Shown one piece after another: positions 46,066 through 55,349 of a stretch of 64,000 nucleotides of DNA. Each line of letters starts with the position of its first letter. Position 1 is the stretch's first letter. The stretch is from AP-15 sp963788085. GTDB lineage: Bacteria; Pseudomonadota; Alphaproteobacteria; ATCC43930; CGMCC-115725. The stretch is from contig CAWBFS010000007.1 of the NCBI GenBank assembly GCA_963788085.1, positions 62,001 to 126,000 of the forward strand. The letters run 5' to 3'. Made by a program: the position numbers and the translations under genes. Below the pieces are notes generated by a model. It did not search any database. It worked only from the letters and a program-made list of their open reading frames with translations, and was not told where the DNA came from.

Positions 46066-47019
46066 TCAGGCCCGGATCTCCTGGCGTTGAAAGACCACAT
46101 AGGCGATCGCAAAAATCACGATCATTCCGGCGACGAGGCCGGTCATCTGCGGCCATACCAGGATAAAGCTCTGCGCCGCCGGCAGTGGCGCGCCGAGCAA
46201 GGCGCCCTGAACCTGGCTGTAAAAGACCGGGCCGAGCGCGCGGGTCGCCGGCTGGAGCAATGCGAGGGCGATTTCCGCGTAAAGCGTATTCGGCGAGATC
46301 CGGTCGAGGACTTGCGCCGTTTGCAGGTAGCCAAGGTTGGGACCGAAGATTCCTTCCGGCGGACCGGCGATCAGTGTCGCGGCAAGCGGGGTCACTACCG
46401 ACCAGAACAGTGAGAACAAGAGCCATACGCCGAGAGCGGCGAGCGCCGCGGTGGCGGGGGCGCGGAACACCACCGAGAAGAGAAAGGCCACCGCCAGCCA
46501 AACTCCGCCATAGGCGATCGTCGCGACGAGAAACCCCAGCATGCGCACCATCTCCTCGGTGTTGGGCGGTAAACCGAGGAGCAACAGGCCGAGGCCGATC
46601 GTCAAGAGCCACAGCGAGAACAGACCGATCGTGAGCGCCACCAGCCCGGCGAGGAATTTCCCGAGCAGAAGGGCGTCGCGGTAGATTGGCTGCGCCAATA
46701 CCCGGCTCAGGGTTCGGCGGTTGAATTCCCCGTTGATCGCGTCGAAGCCGATCGCAATCGCGACCAGCGGGATCAGAAATCCCAACAATGCGATAAAGGA
46801 CGGCAGCGGATCCTGCGCCATCGTCAGCAGCCGCAGGAAGAGGAACGGGCTCTCGCCGATACTGGCGCGGATCGACAGGATCGCGGCATAGGCCGCGGCG
46901 ATGGCGGTCAGAAACACCAGGGCTTCGAGCAGCCACATCCGGGCGCCCGAAAGATAATCCGCCGCCTCCTTCGCGAGGACGACCCCGACCCCGGTAAAGG
47001 GGGAGCCTCTACGCCGCAT
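46066..47019 (-). CDS. ABC-2 type transporter permease
   Basis: A 317-residue protein starting at the ATG at 47019, overlapping the ATPase gene by 11 bases. It has an N-terminal helix, a periplasmic segment and five further helices (SFIALLGFLIPLVAIAIGFDAI, FLAGLVALTIGLFSLWLL, GFLVATIAYGGVWLAVAFLF and others). FNRRTLSRVLAQPIYRDALLLGK is typical of the NosY/ABC-2 class. It works with the ATPase upstream; the cargo is unknown. Confidence 0.87.
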   Translation of the reverse strand: MRRRGSPFTGVGVVLAKEAADYLSGARMWLLEALVFLTAIAAAYAAILSIRASIGESPFLFLRLLTMAQDPLPSFIALLGFLIPLVAIAIGFDAINGEFNRRTLSRVLAQPIYRDALLLGKFLAGLVALTIGLFSLWLLTIGLGLLLLGLPPNTEEMVRMLGFLVATIAYGGVWLAVAFLFSVVFRAPATAALAALGVWLLFSLFWSVVTPLAATLIAGPPEGIFGPNLGYLQTAQVLDRISPNTLYAEIALALLQPATRALGPVFYSQVQGALLGAPLPAAQSFILVWPQMTGLVAGMIVIFAIAYVVFQRQEIRA

Positions 47020-47947
47020 CGCGGACCTCGGCGAAATACCGGGTATAGACCTCGTTGAGGCTCGGCTCGGCGAAACGGATGCCGAGCAGGTCGAGTGAGG
47101 GGGCGAGGCGACGCGCGATTTCGGCGCGCAGATCGCTCTCGCAATGGACCCGGTAGAGTTCGGGTGCCAGCACCTGGACCCGGACCACACCGGGGACAGC
47201 GGTGAGCTGATTTCGAACCGAGGCGCCGCGAGCCTCGACATCGATCACATAGCCGCCGCCCAGCACCTGCTGCGCCAGCTCGGTCACGCTGCCCGCCAAC
47301 GCGATGCGTCCGCGATTGAACAGCGCGACCCGGTCGCACACGCTCTGCACCTGATCGAGATGGTGCGAGGATAGGAGAACGGCGGTGCCGTCAGCCTTGA
47401 GTCCTCGGATCATGCCCAGGAATTCCTGAGTCGAGTGCGGGTCCAGTGTCGCCGTCGGCTCGTCGAGGATGGCGATGCTCGGGCGCTTCATCAGCACCTC
47501 GGCGAGCCCGAGGCGCTGGCGCATCCCGCGGGAAAACGTCCCCACCCGGTCCCGTCCCACATCGGGCAATCCGACCCGCACCAGCGCCTCGCTAAACCTC
47601 TGGTCGATCTCGCGCCGCGACAATCCGGCGAGCCGACCGGTATAGGCGAGGTTGTCGCGGGCCGAGAGCCCGTCGTAAAAGCCGACCGAATCGGGGAGAT
47701 AGCCGACCCGGCGCTTCACTTCGAGCGGGTCGCGCAACGGGTCGAAACCGGCCACTTCGGCGCGTCCCTCGGTCGGTTCGGTCAGCCCGAGCAGCATCAG
47801 GATCGTCGTCGTTTTTCCCGACCCGTTGGGTCCGAGGATACCGACGATCTCGCCGGCCCGAACCTCGAGATCGATGTGGTCGACCGCGACCGTTGCGCCG
47901 TAACGCTTGGTCAGCCCCTGCGCCCTGATGACGGCTTCTTCAGCCAA
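47009..47947 (-). CDS. ABC transporter ATP-binding protein (ABC-2 system)
   Basis: 312 residues from a TTG at 47947 preceded by AAGGCAGGA; the open frame continues upstream through a palindromic repeat and is not believed. Walker A is GPNGSGKTT, signature FSRGMRQRLGLAEVL, Walker B IAILDEPTATLDP. The C-terminal domain (VTELAQQVLGGGYVIDVEARG ...) matches gliding/NosF-like exporters. It lies between the NEW3-domain gene and the permease gene. Confidence 0.88.
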   Translation of the reverse strand: MAEEAVIRAQGLTKRYGATVAVDHIDLEVRAGEIVGILGPNGSGKTTTILMLLGLTEPTEGRAEVAGFDPLRDPLEVKRRVGYLPDSVGFYDGLSARDNLAYTGRLAGLSRREIDQRFSEALVRVGLPDVGRDRVGTFSRGMRQRLGLAEVLMKRPSIAILDEPTATLDPHSTQEFLGMIRGLKADGTAVLLSSHHLDQVQSVCDRVALFNRGRIALAGSVTELAQQVLGGGYVIDVEARGASVRNQLTAVPGVVRVQVLAPELYRVHCESDLRAEIARRLAPSLDLLGIRFAEPSLNEVYTRYFAEVRDAA

Positions 47948-47972
47948 ATCGTCCTGCCTTACCCGAGGCCGG

Positions 47973-48148
47973 ACCCTCACCCGCCTCGCTGCGCTCGGTA
48001 CCCTCTCCCGCAGTGCGGGAGAGGGGCTGCAACTGACCCGGCTGAAAAGCTCCTCTCCCGCATTGCGGGAGAGGGGGACCAAGCCCCCTCCCATTCCCTC
48101 CCCCGCAAGCGGGGGAGGGTTAGGGTGGGGGCTTGGTGGGTGAGGGTC
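47973..48148. repeat. Dispersed palindromic repeat, family A, copy 2 (longest)
   Basis: Begins ACCCTCACCCGCCTCGCTGC and ends GGTGGGTGAGGGT, so the whole 176-base element is itself an inverted repeat. Inside are two CTCCCGCA(G/T)TGCGGGAG hairpins and a CCTCCCCCGCAAGCGGGGGAGG hairpin. It separates the NEW3 gene from the ABC ATPase gene and could fold into a large stem in their transcript. Confidence 0.85.
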
Positions 48149-48162
48149 TAAGTGCATCCGAC

Positions 48163-49347
48163 TCACCGCCGGCCGAAGCGGGCGACCGCGAAAACGACGA
48201 CCAGCAGCGAGATCGCGATGACACCGATCCCGACGGCACCCCACAGCGTCGAGGTCAGGACCGTGATGCGGAAATTCGCCGATTCGGACTGGCCTCCGGC
48301 CGCGTTGGCGCGGATCGTCGTCTGGTAATCGCCGGCAATGGCGCGCGGCGACGGAGTGAGACTGACCTTGATCTGCTGTGATTTCCCGGCTGCCAGCTCG
48401 GGCAGCTGCTTGGGGTCGAAGCTGGTCTTCCAGCCCTCCGGCGCCGTCGCGCTGAAGTCGACGTCGCGCGCCGCTTCGCTGCCGTCATTGCGGACGACGA
48501 CGGTCAGTTGGCCGTCCTGGCCGGCATAGGCCTCGCCGCTGAGGCGCCCGCCCTCGCCGGCCAACGCCAGGCGCGCCTGGCCGACGACCGTAATGGCGAG
48601 ATCGAGATCGGCCGAAGCCGCCTCGCTCTTGGCATGCAGCGCCAGCTTGTAATCGCCGGCCGGCGTGTCACGGGGCAGAGCCACCGAGGCTTCGATGTCC
48701 TTTGATTTGCCCGCCTCGATCGGAATGCTGGTCAGCTGCTGACTGCCATAGGCTTCGGTGAAGGTGACCTGGAAGTTCTTCGGGGCGTCTGCACTGAAGT
48801 TGATCGTGGCGTCGCGCCCGCTGTCATTCGCGACGGTCACGCGGAATTTGAACGAAGTCGTCGCAGTGCCGCGCAGGGAGGGGAAGTTGGTGGTGAGTTT
48901 GAGCTTGGCCGGAAGCTCCTGGCCAATGGTGACGGTAATCGGCAATTTGAGATCGCTTCCTTCACCCTTGGCATCGACGAGAAAATGGTATTCGCCGGGT
49001 CCGGTACCGGCCGGCGGCTCGAGCCGCAGCTGCAATTTCTCTTCGGCATCGGGCGCCACGATCGCCAACTCGACCGGCTGCCCGCCGCCGAGGATTGTTG
49101 CCTTCCAACCCTGAGCGACATCCGGGACCGATAGAGCCAGCTGCTGCGGGGGATGATTGAAGTTGCGCAACGACAGATCGATCGTCGTGGTCTCGCCGGC
49201 GCGTACGGTCAGCGCAGGATAACGGGTCGTCAAATAGACGCCGGTGATACCATTCGAGGACTTGTCCGCGGCGTTGGCAGCTGCCGCCGTCAATAGGACA
49301 AGACAAAATGCGGCAGCGCGCAGCAACATCCTCGACACCTTCGACAT
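48163..49347 (-). CDS. NEW3-domain membrane-anchored protein
   Basis: 394 residues from ATG 49347. A signal peptide (AAAFCLVLLTAAAANA) is followed by three tandem immunoglobulin-like NEW3 domains, each with a pattern such as LSVPDVAQGWKATIL, FSADAPKNFQVTF and FSATAPEGWKTSF. A C-terminal helix (WGAVGIGVIAISLLVVVFAV) with a basic end anchors it. NEW3 proteins with an ABC ATPase and ABC-2 permease form a recurrent three-gene set; the role is unknown, perhaps presenting an exported substrate. Confidence 0.87.
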   Translation of the reverse strand: MSKVSRMLLRAAAFCLVLLTAAAANAADKSSNGITGVYLTTRYPALTVRAGETTTIDLSLRNFNHPPQQLALSVPDVAQGWKATILGGGQPVELAIVAPDAEEKLQLRLEPPAGTGPGEYHFLVDAKGEGSDLKLPITVTIGQELPAKLKLTTNFPSLRGTATTSFKFRVTVANDSGRDATINFSADAPKNFQVTFTEAYGSQQLTSIPIEAGKSKDIEASVALPRDTPAGDYKLALHAKSEAASADLDLAITVVGQARLALAGEGGRLSGEAYAGQDGQLTVVVRNDGSEAARDVDFSATAPEGWKTSFDPKQLPELAAGKSQQIKVSLTPSPRAIAGDYQTTIRANAAGGQSESANFRITVLTSTLWGAVGIGVIAISLLVVVFAVARFGRR

Positions 49348-49462
49348 GAACCGCTGACCCGCGTAGCGGGGAACGTTGGCAGCCTGGAATACGTCAGCCG
49401 GCAACGCGCGCGAAATTAACAATTTTTCATGTTGTCGGGGCAGGTCGAACCGCCAAAGCGAG

Positions 49463-50272
49463 TCAGAAGGCACTCCCGATGTTCCGGGCAAACCAGCTTT
49501 TGGCCGGCGTACCGGGGGTGCCGGAAGTGACGAGTGAATACGCGTCGACATACCACTCGCTGCCCGGATAATTGTGGCCGAGCACCGCGGCATTCGCTGT
49601 GGCCTCGTCGGTGAGGCCGAGCGCCAAATCGCACTCGACGAGGCGTTCCAATGCTTCGGGAACGTGCGTCGTGGTCTGAAAATTGTCGATGACCCGTTTG
49701 AAGCGGTTCATTGCCGCCAAATACTGTCCCCGTTTCAGATAATAGCGGCCGATCTCCATCTCCTTGCCGGCGAGATGATCCCGCGTGAAATCCAATTTGA
49801 GCTTGGCGTCTCGCGCGTATTTGCTGTCGGGAAAGCGCCTTACGACGTCATCGAGCGCCTTCAGAGCGAGTTCGGTCGTCTTCTGATCGCGGCCGATATC
49901 GACGATCTGCACGTAATACGAGATTGCCTTCAAGTAGTAGGCGTAAGCGATGTCACGATGGCCTGGATGAAGTTGAATAAAACGATCAGCCGCTATGATG
50001 GCCTCGCCGTAATTTCCTGCCTCATAGAGAGAATAGGCCGACATGAGCTGGCTTTTCGTGGCCCAGACGGAATAGGGGTGCTGACTTTCTACTTCCTCGA
50101 ATGTCTTGGCCGCCGTAGTATAACGCTCCTCGACCAGCTCATCCATGGCCTTATTGTAGAGATCATCGACCGGCTTCTCGACATATGCCTCTTTCTTCGA
50201 GCCGCTGCAGGCAGTCAGCGCGGTGATCATTGCGGCCACGCCGAACCAGCGAAGAAAGGGCAACAATCGCAT
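49463..50272 (-). CDS. bamD: Outer-membrane assembly lipoprotein BamD
   Basis: A 269-residue lipoprotein with lipobox ALTAC (C22). Five TPR-like repeats follow (DELVEERYTTAAKTFEEVESQHPYSVWA, EAGNYGEAIIAADRFIQLHPGH and so on), with FPDSKYARDA typical of BamD/ComL. It works with BamA to insert beta-barrels. It lies downstream of lpxC, the usual alphaproteobacterial position near the end of the dcw cluster. Confidence 0.94.
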   Translation of the reverse strand: MRLLPFLRWFGVAAMITALTACSGSKKEAYVEKPVDDLYNKAMDELVEERYTTAAKTFEEVESQHPYSVWATKSQLMSAYSLYEAGNYGEAIIAADRFIQLHPGHRDIAYAYYLKAISYYVQIVDIGRDQKTTELALKALDDVVRRFPDSKYARDAKLKLDFTRDHLAGKEMEIGRYYLKRGQYLAAMNRFKRVIDNFQTTTHVPEALERLVECDLALGLTDEATANAAVLGHNYPGSEWYVDAYSLVTSGTPGTPAKSWFARNIGSAF

Positions 50273-50350
50273 CGACCTGCTCTGGAGAGGAATTTTGATG
50301 CGCCGGTTTATAGCACAACTCGCCGGCGGGCGAGCAAGCCGGCGCGCCCG

Positions 50351-51280
50351 TCAATCGCCGGCGAGCTGCAGCCCGTCCTGCCATGCCGGCTCGCCGCGAT
50401 GGGTCGACCGGCTCAGAGTTGTGTAGCACCACGCCTCATCGTCGGCGAACAGCGTCGCCAGCAGGTGCCGAGTATGGGCATGTCCCGAGCGCACCCCGCG
50501 GAAGGATCCCAGCAGCGGGCCGCCAGCGAGATAGAGGTCTCCGAACGCGTCGAGGAGCTTGTGGCGCACGAACTCGTCGGCATAGCGCAACCCGCCGGCG
50601 TTCAAGACGTGATCGCGACCGACGACCACGGCGTTGTCGAGCGACCCGCCGCGCGCCAAGCCCGCCGCCCGCAGCCGGTCCAGTTCGTCCAGCAGTCCGA
50701 ATGTGCGCGCCCGGCTGAGTTCGGTCTTGAAGGTATCCGCATCGAACATCAGACAAATGTCCTGCCGGCGAATCAGCGGGTTGTCGAAATCTATCTCGAA
50801 GCTCATCGAAAACCCGTGGTCGGGGACCAGCGCCGCGGTCGCGCCGTCTTCGGTGACGCTGACTTCTTTCAAAACCTTGATCGCGCGTCGTGCGGCATCC
50901 TGTTCGACGACTCCCGCGCACTCGATCAGAAACAAGAAGGGCGCGGCACTCCCATCCATGATCGGCACTTCGCGGCCATCGAGCTCGATGATCGCATTGT
51001 CAATGGCAGCACCGGCCAACGCCGCCATCAGGTGCTCGACCGTGCCCACCGTGTTTCCCTCGCCGTTGGACAGCACGGTGCAGAGTGGCGCCTCGATCAT
51101 ATTGGGCCAGTTTGCACGGATCTCGACCGCCGAACCGGCTCGACGGAACACGATCCCCGTATCCGGGGCGGCGGGGTGCAATGTCATTGCCACCCTCTCG
51201 CCCGAATGAAGTCCAATTCCCCGGCATCCGATAGCTGTTTTCAGCGTCTGTTGAGACGCCGTCGCGATATCCCCCAACAT
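50351..51280 (-). CDS. lpxC: UDP-3-O-acyl-N-acetylglucosamine deacetylase
   Basis: 309 residues from ATG 51280; the frame extends 17 codons upstream without support. LpxC catalyses the committed step of lipid A synthesis. IGCRGIGLHSG opens the first domain, zinc ligand H83 lies in TVEHLMAALAG, and FVRHKLLDAFGDLYL carries the remaining metal and catalytic residues. It follows ftsZ across a palindromic repeat. Confidence 0.96.
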   Translation of the reverse strand: MLGDIATASQQTLKTAIGCRGIGLHSGERVAMTLHPAAPDTGIVFRRAGSAVEIRANWPNMIEAPLCTVLSNGEGNTVGTVEHLMAALAGAAIDNAIIELDGREVPIMDGSAAPFLFLIECAGVVEQDAARRAIKVLKEVSVTEDGATAALVPDHGFSMSFEIDFDNPLIRRQDICLMFDADTFKTELSRARTFGLLDELDRLRAAGLARGGSLDNAVVVGRDHVLNAGGLRYADEFVRHKLLDAFGDLYLAGGPLLGSFRGVRSGHAHTRHLLATLFADDEAWCYTTLSRSTHRGEPAWQDGLQLAGD

Positions 51281-51403
51281 GCGACAGACTTCTGTAAAGT
51301 GGTCCCCTGGCGAGCCCGAAACTACTTTCACCCCGACTTCGCCTCAAATCACTCTTTGTTGCCAATTGTTGCGCGTGCCGGAAGATATTTTCAGGCTTGT
51401 CAG

Positions 51404-51538
51404 ACCCTCACCCGCCTCGCTGCGCTCGCCCCCCTCTCCCGCAATGCTGGAGAGGGGTTACAACGTCTTTGTCGCAATGCCCCACTCCCGCACCGCGGGA
51501 GAGGGGGACCGAGCCCGAAGGGCTTGGTGGGTGAGGGT
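51404..51538. repeat. Dispersed palindromic repeat, family A, copy 3
   Basis: ACCCTCACCCGCCTCGCTGC ... GGTGGGTGAGGGT with internal CTCCCGCA(A/C)-type hairpins. It lies between ftsZ and lpxC, where the transcript could form a long stem. Confidence 0.8.
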
Positions 51539-51559
51539 AGCGTCGGCAAAGCGGCGAAT

Positions 51560-53056
51560 TCAGTTGGCTTGGCGGCGCAGGAAGGCGGGGATATCGAGCA
51601 AATCGTCTTCCTTGCTCAAATTCGGCCGGTCGTCCGGCTCCAGCGGCGCCAGCCGGGGCTGAGCATTCGGCTGGCCGGTCTGCTTCCCGGGCTGAACGGA
51701 CGGGCGCGGCGGCGGCTCTGGCGCGGTTGCACGAGCGCGGCCCACTCCGGTCACTCGCTCGATCAGGCTGGGCACCCGCCCTTTCGGCTTCGGCGCGGCC
51801 TCTTTGGCCGCAGGAGGGACGGCGGGCTGGGTCAGCGGGACCGGGCGCGCGACCCCTGCATCGGCCGGCTTCGGCGCGATGAAGGCACCGTTTCGTACTG
51901 CCGCGGTCTCGGCTTCCGCCGCCGCTTGCGGCAACGGTTCACTGTCGCTCTCCGGACGCGTCCTCGTCGATTGCGCAGCATTCTGCGTGAGCACGGGCTG
52001 GGTGTACCCGCCCGTCGTCGCTTCGCGCAGCGGGGGGACCGATTCGCGGCTGCTGACCAGACTGATGGCCGGGCGCGGCTGCGAGAGTGCTTCGGCGTCG
52101 ATGCCGGTGGCGACGACGGAAATCCGCATCTTCCCTTCGAGGCTCTCATCGAAGGTCGAGCCGAAGATGATGTTGGCCTCGGGATCGACCTCCTCGCGAA
52201 TGCGATTGGCGGCCTCGTCGACCTCGAACAACGTCATATCGAGACCGCCGGTGATGTTTATGAGGACGCCTCTGGCGCCCTTCATCGAGACGTCTTCGAG
52301 CAACGGGTTCGAGATCGCGGCTTCGGCGGCGTCGGTCGCGCGCTTCTCGCCTTCCGCCTCGCCGGTTCCCATCATCGCCTTGCCCATCTCGCCCATCACC
52401 GTGCGAATGTCGGCGAAATCGAGATTGATGAGGCCGGGCATGACCATGAGGTCGGTAACGCCGCGCACCCCCGAATGCAGCACGTCGTCTGCCATCTTGA
52501 AGGCATCGGCAAAGGTGGTTCGCTCGTTGGCGATGCGGAACAGGTTCTGGTTCGGAATAATGATCAGGGTGTCGACAAACTTTTGCAGCTCCTCGATGCC
52601 GGCCTCGGCGCTGCGCATCCGATGGCTGCCCTCGAAATGAAACGGCTTCGTCACCACACCGACGGTCAGGATCCCCAATTCGCGCGCGATCCGTGCGATC
52701 ACCGGGGCGCCCCCGGTGCCCGTTCCCCCGCCCATTCCGGCGGTGATGAAGACCATATTGGAGCCGCCCATCGCCTCGAGGATGTCGTCGAGCGCCTCCT
52801 CGGCCGCCGCCCGCCCGACATCGGGGCGTGAGCCGGCGCCGAGCCCGCGGGTGACGCCAATTCCCATCTGGATTTTGCGCGGTGCGCTCGATTGCTGCAG
52901 CGCCTGCGCGTCCGTGTTGCAGACCACGAATTCGCAGCCGATCAAATTGGAGCGGATCATGTTGTTGACGGCGTTCCCCCCGGCGCCGCCGACCCCGACC
53001 ACCGTAATGCGGGGTTTCATCTCGTGCTCGTCTCTCGGGATGCTCAAATTGATCAT
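51560..53056 (-). CDS. ftsZ: Cell division protein FtsZ
   Basis: 498 residues from ATG 53056, which has a GGAGGGGGA site; the longer frame is not supported. The tubulin signature GGGTGTGG is at residues 109-116, and ITVVGVGGAGGNAVNNMI opens the GTPase domain. A long variable linker rich in proline and alanine (about residues 320-480) precedes the conserved C-terminal peptide DDLLDIPAFLRRQ, which binds FtsA and other partners. It forms the Z ring. Confidence 0.97.
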   Translation of the reverse strand: MINLSIPRDEHEMKPRITVVGVGGAGGNAVNNMIRSNLIGCEFVVCNTDAQALQQSSAPRKIQMGIGVTRGLGAGSRPDVGRAAAEEALDDILEAMGGSNMVFITAGMGGGTGTGGAPVIARIARELGILTVGVVTKPFHFEGSHRMRSAEAGIEELQKFVDTLIIIPNQNLFRIANERTTFADAFKMADDVLHSGVRGVTDLMVMPGLINLDFADIRTVMGEMGKAMMGTGEAEGEKRATDAAEAAISNPLLEDVSMKGARGVLINITGGLDMTLFEVDEAANRIREEVDPEANIIFGSTFDESLEGKMRISVVATGIDAEALSQPRPAISLVSSRESVPPLREATTGGYTQPVLTQNAAQSTRTRPESDSEPLPQAAAEAETAAVRNGAFIAPKPADAGVARPVPLTQPAVPPAAKEAAPKPKGRVPSLIERVTGVGRARATAPEPPPRPSVQPGKQTGQPNAQPRLAPLEPDDRPNLSKEDDLLDIPAFLRRQAN

Positions 53057-53160
53057 ACGGTCCCCCTCCACTGCTGTGCCCCTAACGATACCCGGTCCGG
53101 TCCGGGCTCCCCCTCGCTCGTTCACGCTGTGGCCGGGCGAGCAACAAAGCCAACTCTGCC

Positions 53161-54495
53161 TTAAAAATTGTCCTTCAGCCAATGCCCCAATCGGCCGAGA
53201 ACACCCCATCGGTGACCCTCCGGGCGGCGCCTTACACCCGAGACTTCGGCGCGCTCGGACAACGCGAAATGCAGTAGCCCCGCGGTCGTTGCAAAGGCCG
53301 GACCGCCGGTCGCCTCGGCGAGACCGTCGACCCGTTGCGGCCGCCCCATCCGTACCTGTTTATCGAGGATCAGTCCGGCGAATTCGCGCGCTCCGTGCAG
53401 CTGGCTGGCTCCGCCCGTCAATACGACACGCCGGCCAGCGACCTTGTCGAAGCCGCTCGCCTCCAGCCGATTGCGCACCAGCTCGAAGGTCTCCTCGACA
53501 CGCGGCGCGATGATGCCGACGAGCAGCGATTTCGGCACGTGATTGACGTGGCCCTCGTCTTCCTCGCCGATTTGCGGGACGGCAATCATCTCGCGCTCGT
53601 CGGTGCTCGCTGAAATCGCGGTGCCGAACAATGTTTTCATGCGTTCGGCATGGGCGACCCCGGTCGAGAGCCCGCGGGCGATGTCGTTGGTGACGTGCAT
53701 GCCGCCGACCGGGACGTAATCGGCAAAAATCAGATTCCCGTCGAAGAATACGCCGATCGTCGTCGTTCCGCCGCCCATGTCGATAACCGTGACGCCGAGA
53801 CCGATCTCGTCCTCCACGAGGCAGGAGAGCCCTGACGCATAGGGGCTCACAACGAGAGCCTCGACCTCGAGATGCGAACGTCCAACCGCGGCGGTGTGGT
53901 TGCGCACGCTGGCGGCGCTTGCCGTCACCACATGCATGTTGACGCCGAGCCGCTCACCGAGCATGCCGCGCGGATCGCGGATGCCGCGGCTGTCGTCGAC
54001 AGAAAATCCCACCGGGACGGAATGGATGATCTGGCGATCGCCCGGCTCGCGCATCACATACCCGTGCTCGAGGACCCGCCGCATCTCGGCATCGGTGATC
54101 TCGCGCCCGGTGATGCCGATCTCCGCCTTGATGATCCGTGAGGCGGAGAAACCGCCCGACAGGTTTGCCACGACCCGCTGTATCGTCTCGCCCGCCATCT
54201 CCTCGGCGGCGTGCACGGCATTCAGCACGGAATTACCGGTCGCTTCCAGGTCGACAATTCCCCCGTTGCGCACCCCACGCGAGATCTGATGCCCAATACC
54301 GAGGACGCGCGGCCTGTCGTCCTCGACCCGTGCGATAAAGCAGCAAATCTTTGTCGTACCGATATCGAGGGCTGTGATCAGACTGCCGCGCGGCCGGGTT
54401 CCCGGTCTGCGGGATTTCGGCTGGCCATCGGCTCGGGTCGTTGCTGCTTCTCGGGCGCGCTTGGCCCGTGGCGGCGCTTCATCCACTGTCGTCAT
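53161..54495 (-). CDS. ftsA: Cell division protein FtsA
   Basis: 444 residues from ATG 54495 with GGGGAAG upstream. A basic N-terminal extension of about 35 residues precedes the actin-like core: ITALDIGTTKICCFIAR, VIDMGGGTTTIGVF, VPVGGMHVTNDIARGL and VLTGGASQLHG. The C-terminal LGRLGHWLKDNF is an amphipathic membrane-binding helix. It anchors FtsZ filaments to the membrane. The start overlaps the ftsQ stop (ATGA). Confidence 0.96.
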   Translation of the reverse strand: MTTVDEAPPRAKRAREAATTRADGQPKSRRPGTRPRGSLITALDIGTTKICCFIARVEDDRPRVLGIGHQISRGVRNGGIVDLEATGNSVLNAVHAAEEMAGETIQRVVANLSGGFSASRIIKAEIGITGREITDAEMRRVLEHGYVMREPGDRQIIHSVPVGFSVDDSRGIRDPRGMLGERLGVNMHVVTASAASVRNHTAAVGRSHLEVEALVVSPYASGLSCLVEDEIGLGVTVIDMGGGTTTIGVFFDGNLIFADYVPVGGMHVTNDIARGLSTGVAHAERMKTLFGTAISASTDEREMIAVPQIGEEDEGHVNHVPKSLLVGIIAPRVEETFELVRNRLEASGFDKVAGRRVVLTGGASQLHGAREFAGLILDKQVRMGRPQRVDGLAEATGGPAFATTAGLLHFALSERAEVSGVRRRPEGHRWGVLGRLGHWLKDNF

Positions 54496-55349
54496 GTGTT
54501 CTTCCCCGATGGGCGTCCCTTCTTGGTTGTCGGCGCTTCTTTCGGTACCTCCGGAGTGACCCGTAGAACGAGTCGGTCCGGCAGGCGCACATCGACGGTC
54601 TCCACGTCGCGTTTCAGGATGGCGCTCGACCGCTCGAGGCGGGCGAGCTGGGCCCAGGCGCCGGCAGGCGCGTCGGCTGGGAGGAGGACATCGATCGCGT
54701 TGTCGATGCGCAAGTTCCAGCGGCGGTCGCCAACCCGGATCGCGGCGCTGACGCGAGCGGCAAGTTCGGGCTCGGTCGCCAGCATGTCGAGGAGTTCCGC
54801 AGCATGTCTCGCGGCACCTTCGCCGACGACCAACGGCAGCTTGGCGAAGCGGTCGAGCCGGGTCAGCGGGATTACGCCGCCTTCGCGGTCGATCAGCTCG
54901 AGCTTGCCGCCGTGCTGCCAAAGGGCGAGCGGTTTGCGCTCGACGAGGCGGACATAGACCGTGTCCGGCAGGCGGCGCTCGACCACCGCGGAGCGAACCC
55001 AGGGCAATGTCTCGAGTTGTTCCTTGGCCCGTCTCGGGTTCATGGCGAGGATCGGTGTACCGGGGCCGGCGCCGAGCGCGGCGAGGATCGTGTCGCGATC
55101 CGTCGTCTCGCGTCCTTCGACTTTGATGTCGGTCACCACCAGCCCCAGCCGTGCGGTGCCGTCGAGCATTCGGTCGGCCGCATACTGCAGCGCCGTTTGG
55201 CCGAGCGGCGAGCGGCTCAGCTCAACGGCTGCGTAGAGCCCGCCCGCCATTAAAACCGGGATCCCGACCCACACCCCCAAGCGGCGCAAGAGGCCGGAGA
55301 CCCTGCCGCGTCGCGGACGTCGCGGCGCCGGCCCCTTCATCCGTCGCAT
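54492..55349 (-). CDS. ftsQ: Cell division protein FtsQ
   Basis: A 285-residue bitopic membrane protein: basic N-terminus, transmembrane helix (VGIPVLMAGGLYAAVEL), POTRA domain (LVVTDIKVEGRETTDRDTILAALG) and the beta domain with LPWVRSAVVERRLPDTVYVRLVERKPLALWQ. It starts within the 3' end of ddlB and links cytoplasmic and periplasmic division proteins. Confidence 0.94.
   Translation of the reverse strand: MRRMKGPAPRRPRRGRVSGLLRRLGVWVGIPVLMAGGLYAAVELSRSPLGQTALQYAADRMLDGTARLGLVVTDIKVEGRETTDRDTILAALGAGPGTPILAMNPRRAKEQLETLPWVRSAVVERRLPDTVYVRLVERKPLALWQHGGKLELIDREGGVIPLTRLDRFAKLPLVVGEGAARHAAELLDMLATEPELAARVSAAIRVGDRRWNLRIDNAIDVLLPADAPAGAWAQLARLERSSAILKRDVETVDVRLPDRLVLRVTPEVPKEAPTTKKGRPSGKNT

Noticed and set aside
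43712..48148. Repeated palindromes that could suggest a CRISPR array
   Set aside because: The copies are kilobases apart, differ in length and have no regular spacers or cas genes; they are dispersed intergenic repeats.
49574..52831. A plus-strand open frame of over 1000 codons across bamD, lpxC and ftsZ
   Set aside because: It is antisense to three well-supported genes and its translation is rich in arginine, glycine and histidine with no domain. Such frames arise from codon bias in high-GC DNA.
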